From Dactylosporangium siamense (GTDB taxonomy: Bacteria; Actinomycetota; Actinomycetes; Mycobacteriales; Micromonosporaceae): a stretch of 64,000 nucleotides of DNA. The notes below the pieces were generated by a model, which made no database searches, had not been told where the DNA came from, and saw nothing but the letters and a program-made list of their open reading frames with translations. A program made the position numbers and the translations under genes. This document shows positions 21,410 through 28,935 of the stretch, one piece after another (within the stretch, counting starts at the first letter, position 1; every line of letters begins with the position of its first letter). Location of the stretch: the NCBI RefSeq assembly GCF_016862795.1, contig NZ_BONQ01000090.1:1-64000 (forward strand), in the 5' to 3' direction.

Positions 21410-22705
21410 TCAGCGGACGTCGCGCCACGCCGCACCGTCGGGGAACGTGTAGCGGCGCAGGGATTCCGGTTGCAGGGTCACGCTGTAGCCCGGTTTCGTC
21501 GGCAGCCGGTAGCGGCCGGCGACGACGGTGACCGGGTCGGTGAAGTGTTCGTGCAGGTGGTCGACGTATTCGACCATCCGGCCGTCGAGGGAACCGGACA
21601 CCCGCAGGTAGTCGAAGATCGACAGGTGCTGGACGTATTCGCAGAGGCCGACGCCGCCGGCGTGCGGGCAGACCGGCACGCCGAACTTGGCGGCCATCAG
21701 CAGCACGGCGAGGACCTCGTTGACGCCGGCGACCCGGCACGCGTCGACCTGGCAGACGCCGATGGCACCGGCCTGCAGCAGCTGTTTGAACATGACCCGG
21801 TTGGCGGCGACCTCACCGGTGGCGACCGGGATCGGCGCGACCGCCCGGGCGATCCGGGCGTGGCCGAGGACGTCGTCGGCGTGCGTCGGCTCCTCGATCC
21901 ACGCCGGGCGGACCGCCGACAGCGCGGCCATGTTGGTGATCGCCTCGTCGACGTCCCAGACCTGGTTGGCGTCCATCATCAGCAGCGCGTCGGGGCCGAT
22001 CTCGGCGCGGATCAGCCGGGCCCGGCGCACGTCGTCCTCGATGCGGCCGCCGACCTTCATCTTCATCGCGGTCCACCCGTCGGCGACGGCCTTGCGGGTC
22101 AGCTCCCGGACCTTGTCGTCGGAGTAGCCGAGCCACCCCACCGACGTGGTGTACGCGGGGAAACCCTCGGCCGTGAGCCGCTCGAGCCGCTCGGCGGACC
22201 CGGTCGCCCCCTTGTCCAGCAGGTCGCGGGCCTCGTCGGGGGTCAGCGCGTCGCTGATGTGGCGGAAGTCGATCGCGGCGACCAGGTCCTCGGTCGGTAG
22301 CGTCGCCAGCAGCTCCCACATCGGCAGCCCGGCGAGCTTCGCCCGCAGGTCCCACACGGCGTTGACGATCGCCCCGGCCGCCATGTGGATGACGCCCTTC
22401 TCCGGGCCGAGCCACCGCAACTGCACGTCGGCGGTGAGCGAGCGCAGGAACTGCACCGGCGCGGCGAAGATCTCCTCGACCGAACGCCCGACGACGTGGT
22501 GGCGCAGTGCCGTGACGGCGAGGCAGGTGATCTCGTTGCCGCGGCCGTTGGTGAAGGTCAGCCCGGTGCCGGTCAGCCCGGCGTCGGTGCGCAGCTCGAC
22601 GTACGTCGCCGAGTAGTCCCCCTTGTTGATGGCGTCGGATCCGTCACCCTGGGCGGCGGTCGGGAAGCGGACGTCGTGGACGGCGAGCTCGATGATGGTG
22701 GCCAA
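21410..22705 (-). CDS. L-fuconate dehydratase, enolase superfamily
   Basis: This 431-residue cytoplasmic enzyme should dehydrate L-fuconate to 2-keto-3-deoxy-L-fuconate in non-phosphorylative fucose breakdown. Visible active-site residues are K215/K217 (AMKMKVGG), metal ligands D245 (MMDANQVWD), E271 (WIEEP) and E298 (GEVA), and H348 (CPHAGGVGL). From memory of the Xanthomonas FucD numbering (218/220, 248, 274, 301, 351), the spacing matches with a constant offset of three. The start is a TTG at 22705 with GGGGAG eight bases upstream; no ATG fits. It lies 56 bases behind the second LacI gene, so probably in the same transcript. Confidence 0.85.
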   Translation of the reverse strand: MATIIELAVHDVRFPTAAQGDGSDAINKGDYSATYVELRTDAGLTGTGLTFTNGRGNEITCLAVTALRHHVVGRSVEEIFAAPVQFLRSLTADVQLRWLGPEKGVIHMAAGAIVNAVWDLRAKLAGLPMWELLATLPTEDLVAAIDFRHISDALTPDEARDLLDKGATGSAERLERLTAEGFPAYTTSVGWLGYSDDKVRELTRKAVADGWTAMKMKVGGRIEDDVRRARLIRAEIGPDALLMMDANQVWDVDEAITNMAALSAVRPAWIEEPTHADDVLGHARIARAVAPIPVATGEVAANRVMFKQLLQAGAIGVCQVDACRVAGVNEVLAVLLMAAKFGVPVCPHAGGVGLCEYVQHLSIFDYLRVSGSLDGRMVEYVDHLHEHFTDPVTVVAGRYRLPTKPGYSVTLQPESLRRYTFPDGAAWRDVR

Positions 22706-22761
22706 TGGGGGTGCTCCCCGTTCATCTGGGTGGCGGCGGCAGATGGGAGCGGAGCGGCACG

Positions 22762-23754
22762 TCAGCGCGCTGGCGGTGCCGTTCCGGTGGAGCTGCGGAT
22801 GACCAGTTGCGAGGTGACGGTGCGGCGCGCGGCGCCGCTCGGGTCGGCGTCCTGCAGCAGCTGCAGCAGCAGGTCGACACCGACCCGGCCGAGCTGCTCC
22901 TTGGGCTGCGCGAGGGTGGTCAGGGACGGGCTGACCATCTCGGAGAACATGATGTCGTCGACACCGATCACGCTGATGTCGCCCGGGACGGAGACGTTCT
23001 TCGCCCGGAACCGGTTGAGCAGCCCCAGCGCGATCAGGTCGTTGTAGGCGATCACCGCGGTCACGCCCGCGGACAGCACCAGGTCCGCGGCGGCGACGCC
23101 ACCGGCGAACGTCGGTGCCACCGCGCCGACCTCGACGAGATCGAGGCCGGCCGGCGTGGTGGCGGCCCGCAGGCCCCGCAGCCGCTCCCGGTTGGACCAG
23201 GACGTGCGCGGCCCGGCGACGTAGCCGACCCGGTGGTGCCCGAGCGCCTGCAGGTGGGCGACGGCCTGGCGGATGCCGTCGGCGTTGTCGATGGTGACCG
23301 CGGGGACCTTGCTGACCCTGCGGTTGAGCAGGACGGTGAGCGTGTCGCCGGTGACGCCGCGCAGGTCGGTCTCGCTCATCCGCGACGAGCACAGCACGAT
23401 GCCGTCGACCTGCTTGCACAGGGCCCGGATCAGCCCGACCTCGACGGTCGGGTCCTCCCCCGTGTCGGCGAGCAGGACCGAGTAGTCGGACTCCCGCGCC
23501 CTGCCCTGGACGCCCTTGACGACCTCGGGGAAGAACGGGTTGCTCAGGTCGGTGACGATCAGCCCGATGTTGCCGGTCCGGCCGGTGATGAGCCCCCGGG
23601 CGGCCCGGTTGGGCCGGTAGCCGAGCTCCGCGGCGATCTGCTGGACCCGCAGGCGGGTCTCGGCATTGACGAGGTCCGGCACGGACAGGGACCGGCTCAC
23701 CGTTGATGGTGAGACCCCCGCCGCCCGGGCGACGTCATAGATCGTCGCGACCAT
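22762..23754 (-). CDS. LacI family transcriptional regulator
   Basis: This 330-residue protein begins MVATIYDVARAAGVSPSTVS, a typical LacI helix-turn-helix, followed by the hinge and effector domain (GLIVTDLSNPFFPEVVKG, VLLADTGED, VTIDNADG, SVIGVDDIMFSEMVSPSLTT). ATG 23754 has a perfect AGGAGG six bases upstream; the open frame continues upstream but without protein-like sequence. It heads the fuconate dehydratase transcript and faces the GH12 gene. A palindrome in its own promoter suggests autoregulation. The effector is probably a fucose- or galactose-related sugar (inference). Confidence 0.92.
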   Translation of the reverse strand: MVATIYDVARAAGVSPSTVSRSLSVPDLVNAETRLRVQQIAAELGYRPNRAARGLITGRTGNIGLIVTDLSNPFFPEVVKGVQGRARESDYSVLLADTGEDPTVEVGLIRALCKQVDGIVLCSSRMSETDLRGVTGDTLTVLLNRRVSKVPAVTIDNADGIRQAVAHLQALGHHRVGYVAGPRTSWSNRERLRGLRAATTPAGLDLVEVGAVAPTFAGGVAAADLVLSAGVTAVIAYNDLIALGLLNRFRAKNVSVPGDISVIGVDDIMFSEMVSPSLTTLAQPKEQLGRVGVDLLLQLLQDADPSGAARRTVTSQLVIRSSTGTAPPAR

Positions 23755-24086
23755 CGACCGCCTCCTGTTTCTAGCTCCGTCGGCTTCGCCAGCGGTTCCG
23801 TGGGGGGTTCCCACCCCACACCCCCCACGCTCGCTTCGCTCCCGTTCGCGCTCTCGTCTGTCATCGTTGTCATGGGAGTCTGCAATCCTTTGCAGGAGGT
23901 TGTCAAGCAAAAGCGGTCATCGATTCCCCAAAATCCCACACGCATCGACAGCTTCTGGCGCAGCCCTGTCACAACCGATCGACCGGCTGTATCGCCGGTT
24001 GTATCGCCAGCGGTAGCACGCGGTCACCTATCTGGCCGTGGCGGGCGGTGACTCAATCGATGTACACCGACATCTGGAGGCATCGC
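23755..24086. promoter_or_regulatory. divergent regulatory region: lacI promoter with operator, and GH12 upstream repeats
   Basis: On the minus strand TTGACA (23906-23901) and CAGACT (23882-23877) are 18 bases apart, and a palindrome CTGCAA-TCCT-TTGCAG (23880-23895) sits between and over them, as expected for an autorepressor site. Towards the GH12 gene there is a dyad ACCGGC-N6-GCCGGT (23982-23999) overlapping two tandem 12-bp near-copies of GTTGTATCGCCG (23986-24009). The rest of these 332 bases holds no gene I can support. Confidence 0.6.
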
Positions 24087-26399
24087 ATGCACGTGGCAAC
24101 ACTCCGACGGCGAGCACTGCTGGCGGGCACCGGGCTCCTCGCCCTGGTGGCCGCCGTCCTGCCGCCCGCCGCCGCCCAGGCCGCACCCGCGTCGTTCACC
24201 CCGACGGCGACGTACAACGGCGGCGGCAACCGCTACACGGGCGCCACCGTCACCTCGCCCGAGGGCGTCTACCGGGTCGCGACGAACCTGTGGAACCCGG
24301 CGGTCAGCGGCGGGTTCACGATGAACTACGACACGGCGCAGTCCGGGTTCTCGGTCACCAACTACACCGCCAACTCCTACTTCGGCTCCGACGCCAACAC
24401 CGGACCGGCGTGCACGAACGGCGCGGACTCCTTCGACCCGAACTGCGACTGGGCCGGCGCCGGAGACCCGTGGATCAACCCGAACAGCGGCGTCCGGGAC
24501 CAGTACGCGACGACCGGTGGCACGGCGCCGTTCGTGGCGCAGCAGCCGCCCGCGGACGGGGTCAACCACACGACCGGCACCGCGAACGAGTTCAGCCACC
24601 AGATCCACGCGCCGGCGGCCTACCCGAGCATCATCGCCGGCTGCCACTGGGGTGAGTGCGCGCCGACGGCCACGACACCGCCGGGTGCGCCGTTCCCGAA
24701 GCAGGCCGCCGGGGTCGCCCGGATGGACTCGGTGTGGAACATCAGCACCCCGGCCACGGCCGGGACGAACGAGGCGTGGGACGCGTCCTACGACATCTGG
24801 TTCGACTCGAACTGCCGGCCGCAGCCGACCGGCTGCGCGAACCAGGGCAGCACCCTGCCGACGAACCCGGCGGCGCTCAACAACCCCGGGCAGAACGACG
24901 GCGCCGAGATCATGATCTGGGTCAACAACCAGGGCTACAACAACGCCAACGCGGCCGACGCGCAGAACCCGGCCAGCTACGCGGCGCACGCCGGGAAGAT
25001 CCAGCCGGCCGGTCAGCCGCTGCTGGTCAACGTGTCCATCCCCGGCATCCGTACCATCGTCAACGGCGTGTCGACGGCGACCACCTTCGACGTGTGGGGC
25101 GGCCGGGTGCGCAGCTTCGACAACGGCGTGCGGTGGAACGTCATCTCGTTCGTCGCCCGCACGAAGGGCACCGGGCTCGTCGGTGACCCGGCGGTGCCGC
25201 AGTCGGTCGCGGCCAACGGCGGCTTCGACAGCCACATCTTCACCAAGTACGCCGCCAGCCTCGACGACATGGGCATCTACTGCGCCACCGATCCCGGCTC
25301 ACCCATCACCCCGGAGCAGACCACCTGCCTGGAGATGCGCTGGTGGCTGACGTCGGTGCAGGCGGGCTTCGAGATCTGGAACCTGCCGCAGGCCTCGACG
25401 ATCGCCACGACGAAGTTCAGCGTGAACCCGGTCGCGGTCAGCGGCGGGATCAACACCGGCGGCCGGGCGACCGCCGACGGCACGCCGCTGGTGCACTGGG
25501 ACGACGTGTTCGTCATCAACGCCACCGGCTGCACCCCGTCGACGAGCGCCACCTGGAAGATCGTCGGACGCAACTACGCGACGACCCCGCCGACGGAAGG
25601 GTTCACGCTCAGCGGCAACCTCACCGACACCGGGTCCGGCACCTACACCGCGACCGGCGTCGGGCCGCTGCGAAATCCGAACGCCGGCTACGTCCTGCAC
25701 GACGAGGCGCAGGTGATCATCGCGATCACGTGCGGCGGGCAGACGTTCACCAGCACCGGCAACCTGTTCATCGACCCGAGCGGGCGGGTGTTCAACACCG
25801 CGGGCGCGGCGGTGAGCGGGGCGACGGTGACGCTGTACCGTTCGGCCACGCAGAACGGCACGTACACGGTGGTGCCCAACGGCAGCACGACGATCATGTC
25901 GCCGCGCAACCGGGTGAACCCGTCGATCACCAACGGGTACGGCTTCTACCGCTGGGACGTATCACCGGGCTGGTACAAGGTCCGCGTGGCGAAGGCCGGC
26001 TGCACCCAGCCGGGCACGACCCAGCCGTACGTCGACTCCGCCGTCAAGCAGGTCGCGGTGAACCTGCCGCCGGTGACGAACCTGGACCTGGTGCTGTCGT
26101 GCGGTGAGACGCCGTCGCTGCCGACGACCGTGGTGGTGCGCGCGCCCGGGGTACGGCCGATCAGCCAGGGTGGCTACTGCGCCGACGTGTACGTCACCAA
26201 CAACACCGGCACCGCGAAGGAGTGGTTCACGACCTTCGCGATCCCGGCCGGGCAGCACGTCAGCCAGACCTGGAACATGGTGCTGACCCAGCAGGGCGCG
26301 ACGGCGACGAACGTGCACGCCGACCCCGTGAACCCGTGGAACAAGATCCTGCAGCCGGGTCAGACGACGAGCAACGTCGGGTTCTGCACCGGACCGTAA
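24087..26399 (+). CDS. secreted GH12-type endoglucanase/xyloglucanase with C-terminal CBM2
   Basis: This 770-residue protein starts at ATG 24087 with GGAGG six bases upstream and has a Sec signal (cut near AQA-A, residue 32). Residues 40-435 look like an enlarged GH12 jelly roll: YRVATNLWNP, WNISTPATAGTNEAWDASYDIWF, nucleophile E274 in AEIMIWVN and acid/base E429 in AGFEIWN. The two glutamates are 155 residues apart, well above the usual GH12 distance, because of inserted Cys-containing loops. A beta-rich part with a carboxypeptidase-regulatory-like domain (about 575-670) follows. The last ~85 residues resemble a cellulose-binding CBM2 (YCADVYVTNNTGTAKEWF, ending in WNKILQPGQT). GH12 enzymes cut beta-1,4-glucans. 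It is divergent from the second lacI. Confidence 0.75.
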   Translation: MHVATLRRRALLAGTGLLALVAAVLPPAAAQAAPASFTPTATYNGGGNRYTGATVTSPEGVYRVATNLWNPAVSGGFTMNYDTAQSGFSVTNYTANSYFGSDANTGPACTNGADSFDPNCDWAGAGDPWINPNSGVRDQYATTGGTAPFVAQQPPADGVNHTTGTANEFSHQIHAPAAYPSIIAGCHWGECAPTATTPPGAPFPKQAAGVARMDSVWNISTPATAGTNEAWDASYDIWFDSNCRPQPTGCANQGSTLPTNPAALNNPGQNDGAEIMIWVNNQGYNNANAADAQNPASYAAHAGKIQPAGQPLLVNVSIPGIRTIVNGVSTATTFDVWGGRVRSFDNGVRWNVISFVARTKGTGLVGDPAVPQSVAANGGFDSHIFTKYAASLDDMGIYCATDPGSPITPEQTTCLEMRWWLTSVQAGFEIWNLPQASTIATTKFSVNPVAVSGGINTGGRATADGTPLVHWDDVFVINATGCTPSTSATWKIVGRNYATTPPTEGFTLSGNLTDTGSGTYTATGVGPLRNPNAGYVLHDEAQVIIAITCGGQTFTSTGNLFIDPSGRVFNTAGAAVSGATVTLYRSATQNGTYTVVPNGSTTIMSPRNRVNPSITNGYGFYRWDVSPGWYKVRVAKAGCTQPGTTQPYVDSAVKQVAVNLPPVTNLDLVLSCGETPSLPTTVVVRAPGVRPISQGGYCADVYVTNNTGTAKEWFTTFAIPAGQHVSQTWNMVLTQQGATATNVHADPVNPWNKILQPGQTTSNVGFCTGP

Positions 26400-26411
26400 G
26401 GAGTAATGACT

Positions 26412-26445
26412 GGCGGGTGTCGGCGTTGGGAGGCCGGCACCCGCC
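26412..26445. terminator. bidirectional terminator between convergent genes
   Basis: A 13-bp stem with one G-T pair (26412-26424 with 26433-26445) and an eight-base loop lies between the GH12 stop and the stop of the regulator at 26449. CTTTC follows on the plus strand. Confidence 0.75.
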
Positions 26446-26448
26446 CTT

Positions 26449-28839
26449 TCACGTCCCGCCCTCGGCGGCGTACGCCATCGCCTCGGTCAGGCTCATCCTC
26501 GCGCCCTGCGCCCAGGCCCGGGTCATCGCCTCGTGGTCGAGGTCGCGGTGCACGACGGCGAGGTCGCGGTCGTGGATGGCCCGCTCCACCGGGTTCATGA
26601 GCACGGTGCTGGACTCGGCGAGCAGCGCGAGGGCGCCGAACAACCGGGCCGCCCGCGCCGCCTGCCGTTGCACCACGGCGAGGCTGGCCAGGCCGGCCAG
26701 GGATCGCACGATGCCGGCCCGGTCCGCGCCGGCCTGGTTGAGCTCCAGGCTGCGGCGGAAGCAGTCGCGGGCCCGGGCGGTGTCGCCGGCGGCGAGCGCG
26801 GCGTGGCCGAGGTGCTCGAAGGAGGTCGCGATCCCCCACGTGTTGGCGAGTTCGTCGAACAGGCCGAGGGCCTCGCCGAAGCGCTCCGCGGCCCGGACGT
26901 GCCCGCCCTGGGCCAGGTCGGCGAGGCCCAGGTGGGACAGGGTGATGGCGCAGCCCCAGGCGTGCCCGAGCCGCCGGAACAGGGCGCGGCTCGCGTCGAA
27001 CAGCGCCTCGGCGCCGGCCGGGTCGGGCAGGCCGAGGCGGCTCTGGCCGAGGTGGTCCAGGGTCCAAGCGATGCCCTCGGTGTCGTCGAGGCCGCGGAAC
27101 AGCAGCAGGCTCTCCTCGAACAGCGCGAGGGCTTCGGCGCTGCGGCCGGATGCCTGCAGCATCGCGCCGACGCCGTGCAGCGCCTCGGCGATGCCGCGCG
27201 GGTCGCCGAGCCTGCGGAACAGCGCCAGGCTCTCGTCGAAGCACGCCTTCGCCCACAGGTGGTCGTTGCGATCCACGGCGATCCAGCCGGCGCCGTTGAG
27301 CACGTTGGCGCGCACGGCCGGGTCGTGCTCGCCGGACAGGTGCATGACGAGGGTAACCCAGCGGCTGGCCTCCGTGTGGTGCGAGCGGATGTGCCAGAAC
27401 TTCCACAGCGCGGCGACCAGGCGCAGCCCGGCGTCGGCGTCGTCGCGCTGGATGTGCCACTCGAGGGCGCCACGCAGGTTGTTGTGCTCGATGCCGAGCC
27501 GGTCCAGGTCGGTCTCCTGCTCGGCGAGGGCCAGGTAGTAGCGGGCGTGCCGGGCCCGGACCTGGTCCCGTTCGCCGGATGCGGCGAGCCGCTCCAGGGC
27601 GTATTCGCGGATCATCTCGAGGAAGTCGGCGTAGCGTTCGCCGTCGGCGCGGACCTCCTGCCGGAGCAGGTTCTTGTCCACGAGTCCGGTGACGCCGTCG
27701 AGGACCGCGGCCGCGTCGAGGTCCAGCACCGCCTCCGCGGCCGGCAGGCAGAACCCGCCGGTGAACACGGCGAGCCGGGCGAACAGCAGCTGCTCCGCGG
27801 GCTCGAGCAGGTTGTAGCTCCAGTCGATGGTGCGGCGCAGCGTCTGCTGGCGCTCGGGCAGGTCCCGCGGTCCGTCGGTGAGCAGCGCCAGGCGGTGGTT
27901 GAGCCGGGCCAGGATCGCGGCCGTGGACAGCAGCGCGACCCGGGCGGCGACGAGCTCGATCGCCAGGGGGAGGCCGTCGACGCCGCCGCAGATCGCGGCG
28001 ACGTCGCCGGCGTTGGCGTCGGTCAGCGCGAACGCCGGGTCGACCGCGCCGGCGCGTTCGACGAACAGTTCGACGGCGGCGGACCGCGCGACGGCGGCGG
28101 CGGTCGCGGCGGTGCGGGCGCTGGGCAGGGCGAGCGGCGGGACCGGGATGAGCCGCTCACCGCGGATGTGCAGCGGCGCCCGGCTGGTGGCGAGGATCCG
28201 CAGCTCGGGGCAGGCGGTGAGCAGCTCCGCGAACAGCCGGGCCGCGCCGAGCAGGTGCTCGCAGTCGTCGAGCAGCAGCAGGAGCCGGCGGTCGCGGAGG
28301 TGGTCGACGAGCACGTCGACGAGTGGAGTGCCGGCGACCTCCCGCACGCCGAGCGCCGTGGCGAGCGTGGGCACGACCAGGGCCTCGTCGCCGACGGGGG
28401 CGAACGCGACGAAGCAGACGCCGTCGGGGAACACCGCCCGCAGGTCGCCGGCCACCTCGACGCTGAGCCGGCTCTTGCCGATCCCGGGCGGACCGACCAG
28501 GGTGACGATGCGGATGCTGCGTTGCAGGACGGTGCCGCGGACCAGCTCGACCTCGGCGTCCCGGCCGATCAGCCGGGTCAGCGGCGCCGGCAGGTTCGAC
28601 CGGGTGGCGGGCATGGCATGGCGGCCGAGCCCGACGAACGCGCCCTGCTGCTCCGGGTCGATGCGCAGGCAGTGGGCGAGGCGTTCGGCAAGCTCGCGGG
28701 AGGGGCGGCGCTCGTCGGTCTCGACCTTGCGGATCGTGACCACCGAGTAGCCGACCTGGTTGGCCAGGTCCCGCTGCGTCATGTCGAGTGCGCGCCGCCG
28801 GTGCTTGATGACCTGCCCGAACGTGGCGACGACGGCCAC
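26449..28839 (-). CDS. XRE-type helix-turn-helix regulator with NB-ARC-like ATPase and TPR repeats
   Basis: This 796-residue protein has an N-terminal XRE helix-turn-helix (about 6-62, MTQRDLANQVGYSVVTIRKVE) and a STAND/AfsR-type ATPase with Walker A GPPGIGKSRL near 115 and Walker B LLLLLDDCEHL. From about residue 430 there are TPR-like helical repeats (AEALFDASRALFRRLG and similar, spaced about 40). Such one-component regulators are thought to be held off by the ATPase until a ligand is sensed. The GTG start at 28839 has only a very close GGGGGAG, so it is not certain. A perfect 16-bp palindrome lies seven bases upstream. The targets are unknown. Confidence 0.85.
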   Translation of the reverse strand: MAVVATFGQVIKHRRRALDMTQRDLANQVGYSVVTIRKVETDERRPSRELAERLAHCLRIDPEQQGAFVGLGRHAMPATRSNLPAPLTRLIGRDAEVELVRGTVLQRSIRIVTLVGPPGIGKSRLSVEVAGDLRAVFPDGVCFVAFAPVGDEALVVPTLATALGVREVAGTPLVDVLVDHLRDRRLLLLLDDCEHLLGAARLFAELLTACPELRILATSRAPLHIRGERLIPVPPLALPSARTAATAAAVARSAAVELFVERAGAVDPAFALTDANAGDVAAICGGVDGLPLAIELVAARVALLSTAAILARLNHRLALLTDGPRDLPERQQTLRRTIDWSYNLLEPAEQLLFARLAVFTGGFCLPAAEAVLDLDAAAVLDGVTGLVDKNLLRQEVRADGERYADFLEMIREYALERLAASGERDQVRARHARYYLALAEQETDLDRLGIEHNNLRGALEWHIQRDDADAGLRLVAALWKFWHIRSHHTEASRWVTLVMHLSGEHDPAVRANVLNGAGWIAVDRNDHLWAKACFDESLALFRRLGDPRGIAEALHGVGAMLQASGRSAEALALFEESLLLFRGLDDTEGIAWTLDHLGQSRLGLPDPAGAEALFDASRALFRRLGHAWGCAITLSHLGLADLAQGGHVRAAERFGEALGLFDELANTWGIATSFEHLGHAALAAGDTARARDCFRRSLELNQAGADRAGIVRSLAGLASLAVVQRQAARAARLFGALALLAESSTVLMNPVERAIHDRDLAVVHRDLDHEAMTRAWAQGARMSLTEAMAYAAEGGT

Positions 28840-28845
28840 CTCCCC

Positions 28846-28861
28846 CGCACCACGTGGTGCG
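28846..28861. promoter_or_regulatory. perfect 16-bp palindrome upstream of the XRE-ATPase regulator
   Basis: CGCACCACGTGGTGCG reads the same on both strands and ends seven bases before the GTG start. It is a candidate operator for the regulator itself. Confidence 0.55.
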
Positions 28862-28880
28862 TAACACGTATGGAACCCCG

Positions 28881-28894
28881 TGGAAACGCTTCCA
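28881..28894. promoter_or_regulatory. LacI/cre-like operator palindrome
   Basis: TGGAAACGCTTCCA is symmetric in six of seven pairs around a central CG, the hallmark of LacI-family operators, and differs at one place from the cre consensus as I recall it. It lies in the 96-base gap between two minus-strand regulator genes, 42 bases upstream of the XRE-ATPase start. Confidence 0.45.
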
Positions 28895-28935
28895 AGGTGC
28901 CCGGTGGGCCCTGCGGCGTCATGAGTGGACGGTGC

